Below are positions 1-10,273 of a DNA stretch of 13,983 nucleotides, piece by piece. Source of the stretch: Stereocaulon alpinum (Eukaryota; Ascomycota; Lecanoromycetes; Lecanorales; Stereocaulaceae); contig JAEUBA010000274.1 in NCBI GenBank assembly GCA_018257865.1, forward strand, positions 1-13,983. The letters are read 5' to 3'. The position numbers were made by a program, and so were the translations under genes. Each line of letters begins with the position of its first letter. Position 1 is the first letter of the stretch. The notes under the pieces were generated by a model. That model had not been told where the DNA came from and did no database searches. It was given only the letters and a program-made list of their open reading frames with translations.

Positions 1-2925
1 TTCCTAACTAAAGGCGCGTATAATATAATAGTAAAGTATAGGGTAAGGAATAACCTTAATATAGGATTAGACTATATACTAATTATTATAAAGCTAGAAT
101 AGATATAGAGCGAACGCCTAATATACTAGAAGAGGGCTTAGAAAAGAATAGAGGTAAAGGTAATTAAGGAGGAAATCTAAAAATATATAAAAATCCTAAA
201 TAAAGTAATAAGCTAGTACTTAATAGACTTTAAAGATATAATTAATTAGTATATTAATAGGCTTATAGCTATACTATAAGAGGTAATAGAAGATACTATC
301 TTATATAAGGAACCGTACGTAGGGGCTAAGCTATATTAAAATAGGGTATATATAAGGGTAACTAAAGTATTATAGGTAGTACTTAAGGCCTACTACTATA
401 GTAGGAATATAGAAATAGAGGAAGCCCTCTATTAAGCTAAAAGGGAAAAGGTTACTACCTTATAGAAGGTTAGGATAATAGCTTTTAGAGAGGGAGTTTA
501 TAAAGTATTACTAAGATTAAAAGGAATATAGTAACTTACTAAGTAAGGAAGAGAAAGGAATATATACCTTAAAGAGCTACCGTAATTCCTAGCTATTAAA
601 GACGGAAATAGGAATAAAGTAATAGACTTTAAGGGGAAGGTAAAGGCCCTAAAAAGGGTCCTCTTCCTACCCCTACCTTTAGTAGACTTAATAAATATAG
701 AGGGGGCTAACTACTTAGAACCTATAGTAATAGATAGTAAGATTACCTTAAAAAAGGTAAAGAATATAATCTAATACTTAGTAGTAGATAAGGCCCTAAA
801 GATTTTAAAGATCCTAAATAAGTTCTTAAGAGTAGTATATATAGAGATAATAGAGATATTTAAAAGGATATTTTAAGTATACTTAGATTATAGATACTAC
901 CTAAAAAAGTTCTAGGAGGCGAATATAATAATACTAAAGAAATTAAAAAAGACTAATTATTTAGAGCCTAAGGTATACTAGCCTATTATATTACTAAATA
1001 TACTTAGAAAAGTATTAAAGATAGTAATAGTAAAATATCTTAGTAGAATAACTAAAAGGAATTACCTACTTTTAGAATATTAGATAGAGGGTAGAAAGAG
1101 ATACTTAGTAAAAATAGCCTTAGAGATTATTATAGATTTAGTCTATATAATATAGAACTAAGGTAAAGATAACGTAATAAGCCTACTATTACTAAATATA
1201 GTAAGGGTATTTAATAATATATTCTATAAAAGGCTACTTTATAACCTAAAGATAAAAGGAATCTCTAAGGGAATTATTTAGTAGACTATAAGCTTCCTTA
1301 AAGATAGAGCGATATTAATTACTCTAAGAGGTAAAACTAGCTTAGTAAAGGTAGTAGAGATAGGGATTTTATAAGGATTACCTATATTACTAATTCTATT
1401 TCTCTTCTTTAATATACTATTAATTAAAGTATACTTAAAAGTAAAAATCCTAGTATAAGTAGGAGGATTTATAGATAATATATACTTACTAATATATAAT
1501 AAGATAATAGAAATAAACTATAAATAGCTAAAATAGGCTTATAAGCTTTACTAAATATAGGCGAAAATATATAAGGCGACGTTTATACCTTAAAAGTATA
1601 AACTAGTATATTTATTATACGCCCCTAAAAGGTTTAATATAAAGGAGATAGTATAATTTAGTAATATAGAGGTTAAGCTAAAAGCGAGTATTAGGGTCTT
1701 AGGGTTATATATTAATACTAAACTCCGCTAGGGCTTATATATAGCGTAAGTAAAGATAAAGGCCGCTACTTAAGCCTAAGTAATTAAGTACTTAGTAGGA
1801 TTAACTTAGGGAGCTATATTTAAGAAGTATAAAAAGGTATATAGTATAGTAATAAGGCCTATACTTATATTTACTACTCTAATATAGTATACCCCTACTA
1901 AGGGGTAGGGAGTAGTAGAAAAGTATATTAAAATACTCGTAATAATATAGAATAACTACTTATAGATAGTACTTAGAGTATATAAGGTAATACTAGTCTA
2001 AGTCTTAGAAGTAGAAGTAGTTATTATACCTATCTAAACCTATCTAAACGCCTTAGTTATAAGATATTAGGTACTAAGGGGAGTATACCCCTTAATAATT
2101 AAAGGTAACCGCTTAATCTATAGAAGATTATAGGGAAGAAAAGGAAGAGCGCGCTTAATATACCTAACCCTATTACTAGAAAAGGAAGAATAGGCCCTAT
2201 AGGAGCTTAAGATAAAGGATTAGGATTAAGTAATAATAATAATAAGGAGGAAGGTATATTAGTATAACCTAAAAATAAATATTAAGGAGTATTAGGATAT
2301 AGGTATACTAGCTAAAAAGATATAAGGCTAAGTAATAATAAAGTAGATTAAATAGTAAAAGATATATAAAGATACTATCCCTAAGTACTCTTATATACCT
2401 ATATAGAATAAACTATTATTTAGAGAAAGGTATAACTACTACTTAAAGCTTAGGAAGGTAGAAAGCTTAATAGTAGTCTAACTCTAAAGTAGGAAGAATA
2501 GATTTAACTACTTCCTTTATAAGATAAGGGTACTAAGGGTCCGCAGTACCTACTATAGTTATAGATAAAGGAATTAAGATATAAAGTATATTCTCTTATA
2601 CTACCTAAAGCTTAGCGATACTTAAAGGGAGCTTATTAAAGAGGTAGAGACTTATAATATTAGAACTATACTAGTTAAGATTATTAGTATAAGAGTAGCT
2701 ATAAGATAGCTAGTTAGGTTAGAATTCCTAATATAATATTAACTTACTAAGGAATAGCTCTCCTAGTCTAAACTCCTTATTAAAGTAAAACTAGTAATAA
2801 AAACCTTAAAGATAAAGAAGCCTAAGTATAAGTAGAAGCTAAAGGTAGCGGAGCTACTAAAGTATTATAAAGCCTATTAGGGTAATAGAGATTATTATTA
2901 CTAGTATTATAAAGCTTAGTAGTAA
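1..2925 (+). pseudogene. LINE-1 ORF2 (endonuclease C-term, reverse transcriptase, C-terminal zinc motif), RIP-inactivated
   Basis: Frame 1 from base 1 reads as one continuous degenerate protein of about 975 codons, broken only by TAA/TAG where Gln or Trp stood. In order: the end of the APE-type endonuclease (LDYILI at about 70-87, where the family has SDH followed by P-I); RT with the LLLNI-VFNN motif A at about 1186-1218, where the catalytic Asp has become Asn; the F-I-D-N motif C at 1468-1479, normally F-x-D-D; and a C-terminal segment with a former C-x-C...H...C motif at about 2530-2615. The original stop is read as TAA at 2923-2925, because the same TAA follows in LINE-2 where the preceding codons are less mutated. 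I see no RNase H catalytic motifs between RT and the C-terminal segment. The protein cannot be made and its catalytic residues are gone. Confidence 0.88.
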
Positions 2926-3119
2926 GGTTAGATAGGTAGAGTAGAATAATAAGTAAGCTAATAAGCGAAAGTTTTTAGCTAGAAGGGGTAACTCTAGAAA
3001 GGTTTCTTTCGTATTTAGAGGGCCTTTAACCCCCCTAGATTTCCTAATAATATAAGAGAATACCCTTATTAGTATATATAGATACTAGAATAGGCGTATA
3101 AATTAATCAATTAATTAAA
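2926..3119 (+). other. LINE-1 3' UTR and CAAT-repeat tail
   Basis: This non-coding 3' end is shared by all three LINE copies in the window. The block from about 3042 (TTCCTAATAATATAAGAGAA) to the GCGTATAAA box at 3094-3102 recurs at 3832-3900 in reverse complement and at 13331-13400. The tail here reads AATTAATCAATTAATTAAA. The third copy shows it was CAAT units in which most CpA became TpA. LINEs that end in a short tandem repeat instead of poly(A) are known. Confidence 0.82.
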
Positions 3120-3819
3120 CCTTATAATTCTACTCCGTAGGAATTATCTTTTAGGACTAAAAGGTAATTAGGTACTAGTAGCTATTATTATCTAGCTATA
3201 TAAGTACTACTATAATAATAAAGTTAGAGGCGTTAGTTTCTATATATAACTTTACTTCTAGGTTAAAGTAGCGTAGAAACGGCGTACTAGAAAAGATATC
3301 CCGAAGCTTTTAAAAAGTACCTTTAGTACTATTATTTTACTAAAGTTAACCTACCTTTTTCCTATCTTTACTACCTTTAAGTAAGTTGGTTAGAGGCGCA
3401 GCTATAGCGGTATAGTTATAAATAAACCGCTAGTAGAAATTTATAAAGCCTAAAAAGACTTATATATCTTAAAAGGTCTCTAGCCTAAGCTATTCCCTAA
3501 TTATTATTATATATTCCTAATCTATTACTACGCTATTAATAGATATAATAAATCTAAGAAATTTAACCCGTTTAGTACTAAACTAATACTTCTTTAGGTT
3601 AGCGAAAAGCGAGAACTAATATAATTATTTTAGTATTTACTAAATATACCGCTAGTAATCCGCTAGGTTCGCGCTATAAATTAAGATATTATTAAGATAG
3701 ATAATATACGAAATATTAATAAGCCCTATAAGAGCCCTATTAATATACGCTTAAAACGTCGCTAGGGCGTTAACGAGCCTAAAAGGTATAACTAAGTATT
3801 TAAAGTAGCTATAGTAGGT
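3120..3819 (-). pseudogene. Ty3/gypsy pol fragment: RT palm to start of RNase H
   Basis: Read on the minus strand from 3819, this continues the gypsy RT that stops at 9258. Visible in order: the segment Y-F-K-Y-L-V-I-P-F-R-L-V-N-A, matching the conserved E-Y-L-V-M-P-F-G-L-x-N-A block; the YLDD catalytic motif degraded to Y-L-N-N at 3688-3699; the F-L-R-F-I-I-S block; the connection segment E-T-F-x-D-I-x-V-F-L-G-F-I-N-F-Y at about 3430-3480; and the first RNase H strand, where the catalytic Asp has become Asn (codon 3232-3234, context Y-I-E-T-N-A). Stops arise at former Gln codons. At 3119/3120 it is cut by LINE-1. The remaining RNase H, integrase and 3' LTR would lie left of the window. Confidence 0.92.
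3806..3819. repeat. LINE-2 target-site duplication, left copy
   Basis: The 14 bases TAGCTATAGTAGGT directly follow the LINE-2 3' tail (read on the minus strand) and recur at the LINE-2 5' end at 9258-9271. Removing one copy together with LINE-2 joins the gypsy RT in frame. A duplication of this length is normal for target-primed insertion. Confidence 0.9.
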
Positions 3820-4008
3820 TAATTGATTAATTTATACACCTATTCTAGTATCTATATATACTAATAAGGGTGTTCTCTTATATTATTAGGAAATCTAGGG
3901 GGGGTTAAAGGCCCTCTAGATATAAAAGAAACCTTTCTAGAGTCGCCCCTTCTAGCTAAAAACTTTCGCTTATTAGCTTACTTATTATCCTACTCTACCT
4001 ATCTAACC
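3820..4008 (-). other. LINE-2 3' UTR and CAAT-type tail
   Basis: This is the reverse-complement counterpart of 2926-3114. It contains the same box at 3832-3900, including a surviving GAACACCC (plus strand GGGTGTTC at 3868-3875), and ends in a mutated CAAT tail at 3820-3834 joined to the target-site duplication. Confidence 0.82.
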
Positions 4009-7000
4009 TTACCGCTAGGCTCTATAATACTAGTAATAATAATCTCTACTACCCTAATAGGCCTTATAATACTTTAGTAGCTCCGCTGCCTTTAGCTTCT
4101 ACTTATACTTAGGCTTCTTTATCTTTAGGGTTTTTATTACTAGTTCTACTTTAATAAGGAGTTTAGACTAGGAGAGCTATTCTCTAGTAAGTTAATACTA
4201 TATTAAGAATCCTAACCTAACTAGCTATTTTATAGCTACTCTTATACTAATAACCTTAACTAGTATAGTCTTAATATTATAAGTCTCTACCTTTTTAATA
4301 AGCTCCCTTTAAGTATTATTAAGCTTTAGGTAGTATAGGAGAATATACTTTATATTTTAATTCCTCTATCTATAACTATAGTAGGTATTATAGACCCTTA
4401 GTACTTTTACCTTATAAAGGAAGTAGTTAAACCTATTCTTTTTACTTTAGAGTTAAACTACTATTAAGCTTTCTACCTTCCTAAGCTTTAAGTAGTAGTT
4501 ATACCTTCCTCTAAATAATAGTTTATTCTATATAGGTATATAAGAGTACTTAGGGATAGTATCCTTATATACCTCCTACTACTTAATCTACTTCGCTATT
4601 ACTTAGCCTTATATCTTCTTAGCTAAAACGCCTATATCTTAATACTCCTTAATATCTATTTTTAGGTTATACTAATATACCTTCCTCCTTATTACTATTA
4701 CTACTTAATCCTAATTCTTTACCTTAAGCTCCTATAAGGCCTATTCTTCCTTTTCTAGTAATAGGGTTAAGCGTATTAGGCGCGCCCTTCCTCTCCTTCC
4801 CTATAGTCTCCTATAGATTAAGCGGTTACCTTTAATTATTAAGGGGTATACTCCCTTTAGTACTTAGTATCTTATAACTAAGGCGTTTAGATAGGTTTAG
4901 ATAGGTATAATAACTACCTCTACTTCTAAGACTTAGACTAGTATTACCTTATATACTCTAAGTACTATCTATAGGTAGTTATTCTATATTATCGCGAGCG
5001 TCTTAATATACTTTTCTATAACTCCCCGCCCCTTAGTAGGGGTATACTATATTAGAGTAGCGAATATAAGTATAGGCCTTACTACTATACTATATACCTT
5101 CCTATACTTCTTAAATATAGCTCCCTAAGTTAACCCTACTAGGCACTTAATCGCCTAGGCTTAAGTAGCGGCCTTTATCTTTACCTATACTATATATAGG
5201 CCTTAGCGGAGTTTAGTATTAATATATAGCCCTAAGACCCTAATACTTACTTCTAGCTTAACCTCTACGTTACTAAATTATACCGTCTCCTTTATATTAA
5301 ACCTTTTAGGGGCGTGCGATAGATATACTAGTTTATACTTTTAAGGTATAAATATCGCCCTATATATTTTCGCCTACGTTTAGTAGAGCTTATAGGCCTA
5401 TTCTAGCTACCTATAGTTTATTTCCGTTATCTTACTATATACTAGTAGGTATATATTATCTACGAATCCTCCTACTTATACTAGGATTTTTACTTTTAAG
5501 TATACTTTAATTAATAATATATTAAAGAAGAGAAATAGAATTAGTAATATAGGTAATTCTTATAGAATCCCTATCTCTATTACCTCTATTAAGCTAGTTT
5601 TACCTCTTAGAGTAATTAATATCGCTCTATCTTTAAGGAAGCTTATAGTCTACTAAATAATTCCCTTAGGGATTCCTTTTATCTTTAGGTTATAGAGTAG
5701 CCTTTTATAGGATATATTATTAAATACCCCTACTATATTTAGTAATAGTAGGCTCGCTACGTTATCTTTACCTTAGTTCTATATTATATAGACTAAATCT
5801 ATAATAGTCTTTAAGGCTATTTCTACTAAGCGTCTTTTTCTACCCCCTATCTAATATTTTAGGAGTAGGTAATTCCTTTTAGCTATTCTACTAAGATATT
5901 TTGCTATTACTATCTCTAATACTTTCCTAAGTATATCTAGTAATATAATAGGCTAGTACGCCTTAGGCTCTAAATAGTTAGTCTTTTTTAGTTTCTTTAG
6001 TATTACTATATTCGCCTCCTAAAACTTCTTTAGGTAGTATCTATAGTTTAAGTATACTTAAAATATCCTCCTAAATATCTCTATTATCTCTATATATACT
6101 ACTCTTAAGAACCTATTTAGGATTCTTAAGATCCCTAAGGCCTTATTCGCTATTAGGTACTAAATCGCGTCCTTTACTTTCTTTAAGGTAATCTCGCTAT
6201 CTATTGCTATAGGTTTTAGGTAGTTAGCCCTCTCTATATCCGTTAGGTCTACTAGGGGTAGGGGTAGGAAGAGGACCCTCCTTAGGGCCTCTACCTTCCC
6301 CTTAAAGTCTATTACTTTATTCCCGTTTCCGTCTTTAATAGCTGGGAATTACGGTAGCTCTTTAGGGTATATACTCCTCTCCCTTCTCTACTTAATAAGT
6401 TATTATACTCCTCCTAGTCTTAGTAATACTTTATAAACTCCCTCTCTAAAAGCTATTATCCTAGCCTTCTATAGGGTAGTAACCTTTTCCCTTTTAGCCT
6501 AATAGAGGGCTTCCTTAGTTTCTGCGTTCCTATTATAGCGGTAGGCCTTAAGCGCTACCCGTAATACTTTAGTTACCCTTATATATACCCCGTTCTAATA
6601 TAGCTTAGCCCCTATATACGGTTCCTTATATAGGATAATATCTTCTATTACCTCTTATAGTATAGCTATAAGCCTATTAATATACTAGTTAATAATATCT
6701 TTAGAGTCTATTAGGTACTAGCTTATTACTTTATTTAGGATCTTTATATATTTCTAGATTTCCTCCCTAATTACCTTCGCCTCTATCCTTTTCTAGGCCC
6801 TCTTTTAGCGTACTAGGCGTTCGCTCTATATCTATTCTAGCTCTATAATAATTAGTATATAGTCTAATCCTATATTAAGGTTATTCCTCACCCTATACTT
6901 TACTATCGTATTATACGCGCCTTCGGTTAGGAATATAAGGTTAATAGTACTCTCTAAGCCCCTATTCTACTATATAACTACCTTCTTTAGTAGTCTTAGA

Positions 7001-7737
7001 ACTATACCTTTCTCTCCTATTACCTCTAGTAGCTCGTCTATTATAGCGTAGTATATTATTCGTCTTAGGTTATTCTAATATAGGTAGTATAGGTTAAAGT
7101 CTCCTATAACTATATATTTACCCTTATTCCCTAGCGCTTCCTCTAGTTTTAGGATAGTTATTAGACTATCCTTTAATATATAGCTTACTAGTAAGGGGTT
7201 ATAGACGTTATATACCTATACCCTCTCCCCTAGTAGCCCTCTAGTATTCTCTATCCTATCCTTAATATCCTTTTAGGTCCTTATAACCTAAATCTATAAC
7301 GAGTATAAGTCGCCTCCTTAGTATTCTACCCCCTAGTTATTAGGATCTATCCTCTTATTTATATAGAAATACGTCTTAGTCTCTAGGTCTCCTCTATAGG
7401 CTAAGTAGAATCTACTTATACTTATATTATATAAGGTTCTATTTATTAGGTTATATACTAGCTCTTAGATCGCTAATACGTCTATATCTTTTATATTTTT
7501 ATTTTTAAGAAGTAGTACTATTACTATATCCTTCTTCCTCTATATATTATACTATAGTATTTTTAGGTAGGGTATATCCCTTATTAGATAAGGGCTACTT
7601 AGATATTCTCCTATATTTAGGTAGTCTTAGTAGTCTTTACTACTCCTAAAGTCTACCTAAGGGTATTTATTAGACTAATCCTCTCTATAGATAGGGGCTA
7701 TTACCCTTACTTTACCTTAGAGAGGGTTATTAGTTAT
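4009..7737 (-). pseudogene. LINE-2 ORF2 (APE endonuclease, reverse transcriptase, C-terminal zinc motif), RIP-inactivated
   Basis: One frame of about 1243 codons runs from the former start at 7737 (ATA, inferred ATG) to TAA at 4009-4011. The APE-type endonuclease opens with a K-I-L-x-Y-N strand at about 7560, followed by D-V-L-A-I-x-E (about 7470), G-D-F-N-L at about 7100, and L-D-Y in place of S-D-H near 6863. RT follows, with motif A mutated to L-L-L-N and motif C to F-V-D-N at 5455-5466. The C-terminus carries a former C-x-C...H...C segment. The length suits a Tad1-type ORF2. A separate RNase H domain is not visible. Stops are TAA/TAG at former Gln and Trp codons, and no indel is needed anywhere. 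The protein would nick the target and copy the element RNA into it; this copy cannot do so. Confidence 0.9.
7734..7737 (-). other. Probable ORF1/ORF2 stop-start overlap (ATGA ancestor)
   Basis: On the minus strand, ATAA at 7737-7734 is both the ORF1 terminator (TAA) and the first ORF2 codon (ATA). One RIP change (TG to TA) from ATGA explains both. That ancestor would suit termination-reinitiation for making ORF2. This is an inference; there is no unmutated copy here to confirm it. Confidence 0.45.
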
Positions 7738-9190
7738 CCCCTCTTCGCTACCTCCTTAGTTCCTTTCTAGGGCTTATCTATTATATCCTCTAAGGCCTTC
7801 CTCTTCCCTTTAGAGATTACTTTATACTACTCTTCTAGGCTAGTCCTTTTTAGTATTACTAGTATAGGCCCTACTAAGTATTATTTTAGGATCTCTTTAA
7901 AGTATTTTAGCTTATACTTAATTCTCTACCTAGCCTTAGTATTCTCCTTCTATTAGATTAAATAGGTTTTACTTTATACTAAGTGCTCCTTCTTATATAC
8001 TATATACTTAGGCTTACTACTAACTCTTTCTATATAATTATTAGTACTATAGTTTTAGGCGTATATCCTATAGTAGGTGGGGTACTTATACGCCTTAGTA
8101 ATATATTTATACCTATAGTAGTTAAAGTACTACTTAGGGGTAGCCTCTCTCTCCTAGTAATTATAAAAGAGGAGGTTATTCTCTACTACTATTCCTTCTA
8201 TAATAAGTTAGTTCGCTACTTCTAGGCTTAGGACCTTAATTATTATTATAGAGAACCTCTTCTCCCTCCTAAGTATATCTAACTTTAATATAAATATAGG
8301 CTACTTAGCCTTTATTATCTTTAACTTTAGGTAGAGCTTCCTATTATCTTTCTTTAGGGTTTTAAAGACCCCCTATTAATCCTTTATATCTATTATCTTT
8401 TTTACTCTATAAACCGCTACTATTACTATCTTCTAAAGTACCCTTACTAACCTATAGAGTCTCCTTACCTACCTATTATCCTTTTCTAGCTCTTCTCTAG
8501 CCTTTACTAAGGCTATCTAAAGGATAATATCCCCCCTTATAATCCTCCTTACTATAATAATCTCCCTAGTCGCCCCTCCTACCCCTCTAAATATCTATAT
8601 TAGTTAGGGGAGGGTCGCTACGGCTATCTATATCTTTTCGCTATTATTATCGATCCTAACTATTATCTACTTCGCTTTCTTAATATCTTCTACCTTAAGT
8701 ATAGCTAGGTAGATAGTATTCTAGCCCCCTTAGGCCGTATAAGCTATATCCGCCTAGCTATTATTTACCCTTCTAGTTAGGTAGTCTTTACGCGTTAATT
8801 AGCTACGGTATTCCTTTATAGCGTATCTCTTAGCTATATTCTCCTATATATACTCCGTAATCCTCTCTACTACGTTTTAGAAGAAGCTTTATACGGTCTT
8901 ATTTATATTTACCTATAGTATCCCCTAGACCTTCTCTATAAACTCTAGTAGCACCTACTCCGTAGCCTTTATATACCGCGCTCTTTTATTAGTTCTTTCC
9001 TTACCCTAAGGGCCTTATAGTCCTTTTATAAGCTTCTACTGCTATCGCTATCGCTCTATTATTATATTAGGATACGTACCCTATCTACCTTCGCTACTAA
9101 TAACCCCCTTCTCTCCTCTCCCTCTATCTTATATTATTTTACTAGGTTTATAACCTAGTATAATCGCTCGTCTAGCCTAGTAGGCCTATT
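7734..9190 (-). pseudogene. LINE-2 ORF1 (zinc-knuckle nucleic-acid-binding protein), RIP-inactivated
   Basis: A single degenerate frame ends at TAA 7734-7736. Near its C-terminus are three former zinc knuckles whose Cys codons became Tyr (TGT/TGC to TAT/TAC): C-x2-C-x4-H-x4-C at 8088-8129, C-x2-C-x3-H-x4-C at 8034-8072, and C-x2-C-x3-H-x6-C at 7962-8006. The last keeps its His codon (CAC, minus strand at 7983-7985). The N-terminal two thirds are charged and probably partly helical. In LINEs this protein binds the element RNA. The true start cannot be fixed because no ATG survives; the frame stays protein-like to within about 70 bases of the element's 5' end, giving roughly 480 residues, a usual size. 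Confidence 0.8.
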
Positions 9191-9257
9191 CGCCCGTCGT
9201 ACTCGTCGTCGTCGCTATCCTCTCGCGTATTAGAAGATCCTCAAGCCCTTAAACTTA
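9191..9257 (-). other. LINE-2 5' end / 5' UTR
   Basis: These are the first bases of the element on the minus strand, starting AAGTTTAAGGGCTTGAGG next to the target-site duplication. A CGA/CGT-rich run (plus strand 9192-9215) may be either leader or the very start of ORF1. LINE promoters are usually internal and would lie here; no motif is recognisable. Confidence 0.5.
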
Positions 9258-9271
9258 TAGCTATAGTAGGT
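9258..9271. repeat. LINE-2 target-site duplication, right copy
   Basis: This copy is identical over 14 bases to 3806-3819. It forms part of the gypsy RT coding sequence, at the codons just before the E-Y-L-V-M-P-F-type block. Confidence 0.9.
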
Positions 9272-10270
9272 ACGGAACGTAGTCTTCTACTTATTACCTT
9301 CTTTAATTTAGATCCTATAATAGGTATCCTTTAAGTCTAACTTAATAAACTTTTTAGCTCTATATAGGCGGTCTAATATCTTAGTAATTAAAGGTAATAG
9401 GTATTAATTTTTAATAGTTACTATATTTAACCCCTAATAATTAATATAAAGACGCAGCCTACTATCCTTCTTTAGTATAAAGAGGATAGGTGCTTTAGCT
9501 AAAGAAACTAAATAGTATATCTAGTCTTTTATAAGCGTATTATTAAGATAGCGCCGTAGCTCCGCTAGCTTAAATTAAGATAGATTATAGAGAGGCCTAT
9601 AAAGCGGCTCCTTACTATCCTTAATATTAATAGCGTAGTTATCTTCCTTTAATAAGGGTAAGGTTCCTACTTTCTTATTTAAGAAGATATTAGAGAACTT
9701 TAGTAGTTCCTTTAGAATCTATTCTAAGCTTCCTTTATCTAAGTAATTAGTCGCTATAGTAGCGTATATAATTATATAAACTTTAGGCTCCTTCTTAAGA
9801 TAATAGCTAAAGATAGTAGGCTTATTAACCTAAAACTTTTTAGTATTAACCTTAAACTACTACTACTTCGCTAATAGATTAAGTAAAATCTTTATTTATT
9901 TTAACCCTAGTATACTAATTATAATATTAGGACTCTTAAGATTAATAGTATAGAAAAGTATACTATACTCCTTACTATAGCCTTAACTATTAATAAGTAT
10001 ATACTTAAATTAATAGGTATTATAGATATATATACTAAAGCTACTTAGAGCTTCTAGTAGTAGTAAGTTAGTAGTAGAAGGTAGTAGGTCCTATTAAACT
10101 ATAAATTTCTAGGAGATTAAATTAAGCTACGATCTAGTATTTAATAAAGTAGTAACCTACTATAGGCTAGTATTAAGTATTATCTAACCCTTAGTTAGGA
10201 TAGAAGGATTAGCCTCTACTTTTTAAGTTTCTTCCCCTACTTCTAAGGCGGTTACGGGGGCTAATTATTT
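9258..10270 (-). pseudogene. Ty3/gypsy pol N-terminal part: protease and first half of RT, RIP-inactivated
   Basis: Pol lies in the -1 frame relative to gag. The aspartic protease site is visible as L-L-N-T-R-S (codons for N-T-R at 10133-10141), a RIP form of L-L-D-T-G-S. The RT begins with an A-P-I-L-F-I-L-K-K-D-G block near 9480, then L-R-L-Y-I-N-Y-R-G-L-N and Y-P-L-P-L-I near 9400. The catalytic motif A is K-L-D-L-K-D-T-Y at about 9320-9343, where both Asp survive. The frame runs to the target-site duplication and is continued in the same register by 3819-3120 once LINE-2 and one TSD copy are removed (5452 bases). Stops are at former Gln and Trp codons. Confidence 0.9.
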
Positions 10271-10273
10271 TTT
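10267..10273 (-). promoter_or_regulatory. Candidate -1 ribosomal frameshift site between gag and pol
   Basis: The minus strand reads A-AAA-AAT in gag register two codons before the gag stop, and pol lies in the -1 frame. The T followed by AA is what RIP would make from CAA, so the ancestor may have been A-AAA-AAC, a classic slippery heptamer, with CAA opening pol. The frame difference is seen directly; the slippery function and the ancestral base are inferred. A downstream pseudoknot was not established. Confidence 0.45.

Larger units (their letters stand above)
1..3119 (+). mobile_element. LINE-1: Tad1-like non-LTR retrotransposon, 3' portion
   Basis: This is the 3' part of a non-LTR retrotransposon. 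The window opens inside the end of its endonuclease domain. It matches the reverse complement of 3820-6933 base for base with no net insertion or deletion (position 1 pairs with 6933, 2925 with 4009). The 3' end is a short tail of mutated CAAT units (about 3101-3119) directly abutting gypsy pol sequence at 3120, so the element inserted into gypsy RNase H. Its 5' target-site duplication is outside the window. Compared with LINE-2, it has lost more CpG as well as CpA, so it is the more heavily RIP-mutated copy. Confidence 0.9.
1..6933. repeat. Large inverted repeat formed by two convergent LINE copies
   Basis: The left arm is 1-3114 and the right arm 3820-6933, with a 705-bp gypsy spacer between. 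The arms are collinear without net indels. Differences seen in sampled stretches are C-to-T or G-to-A. The right arm continues to 9257 as the full LINE-2. The left arm's continuation lies outside the window. Confidence 0.9.
3820..9257 (-). mobile_element. LINE-2: full-length Tad1-like non-LTR retrotransposon, nested in gypsy pol
   Basis: A complete 5438-bp LINE on the minus strand lies between 14-bp target-site duplications. It carries ORF1 (three zinc knuckles), ORF2 (APE endonuclease, RT and a C-terminal zinc motif, with no RNase H seen), a 3' UTR of about 190 bases and a CAAT-type tail. Endonuclease plus RT, a zinc-knuckle ORF1 and a fungal RIP setting suggest the Tad1 clade; the clade is an inference that an RT tree would settle. 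Both ORFs keep a single frame throughout, so decay is by substitution only. It is somewhat less mutated than LINE-1, keeping more CpG. Confidence 0.93.

Noticed and set aside
2027..2048. Short ACCTATCTAA direct repeat in LINE-1
   Set aside because: It is part of ORF2 and is present at the matching place in LINE-2 (about 4886-4907), so it is inherited coding sequence.
7983..8225. An 80-codon open frame on the plus strand starting with GTG
   Set aside because: It is antisense to the zinc-knuckle part of LINE-2 ORF1. Its GTG is the complement of a surviving His codon (CAC) of the third knuckle. It stays open because RIP makes stops mainly on the sense strand here. The residues are Ile/Leu/Tyr-rich, as expected of AT-rich antisense, with no recognisable motif.
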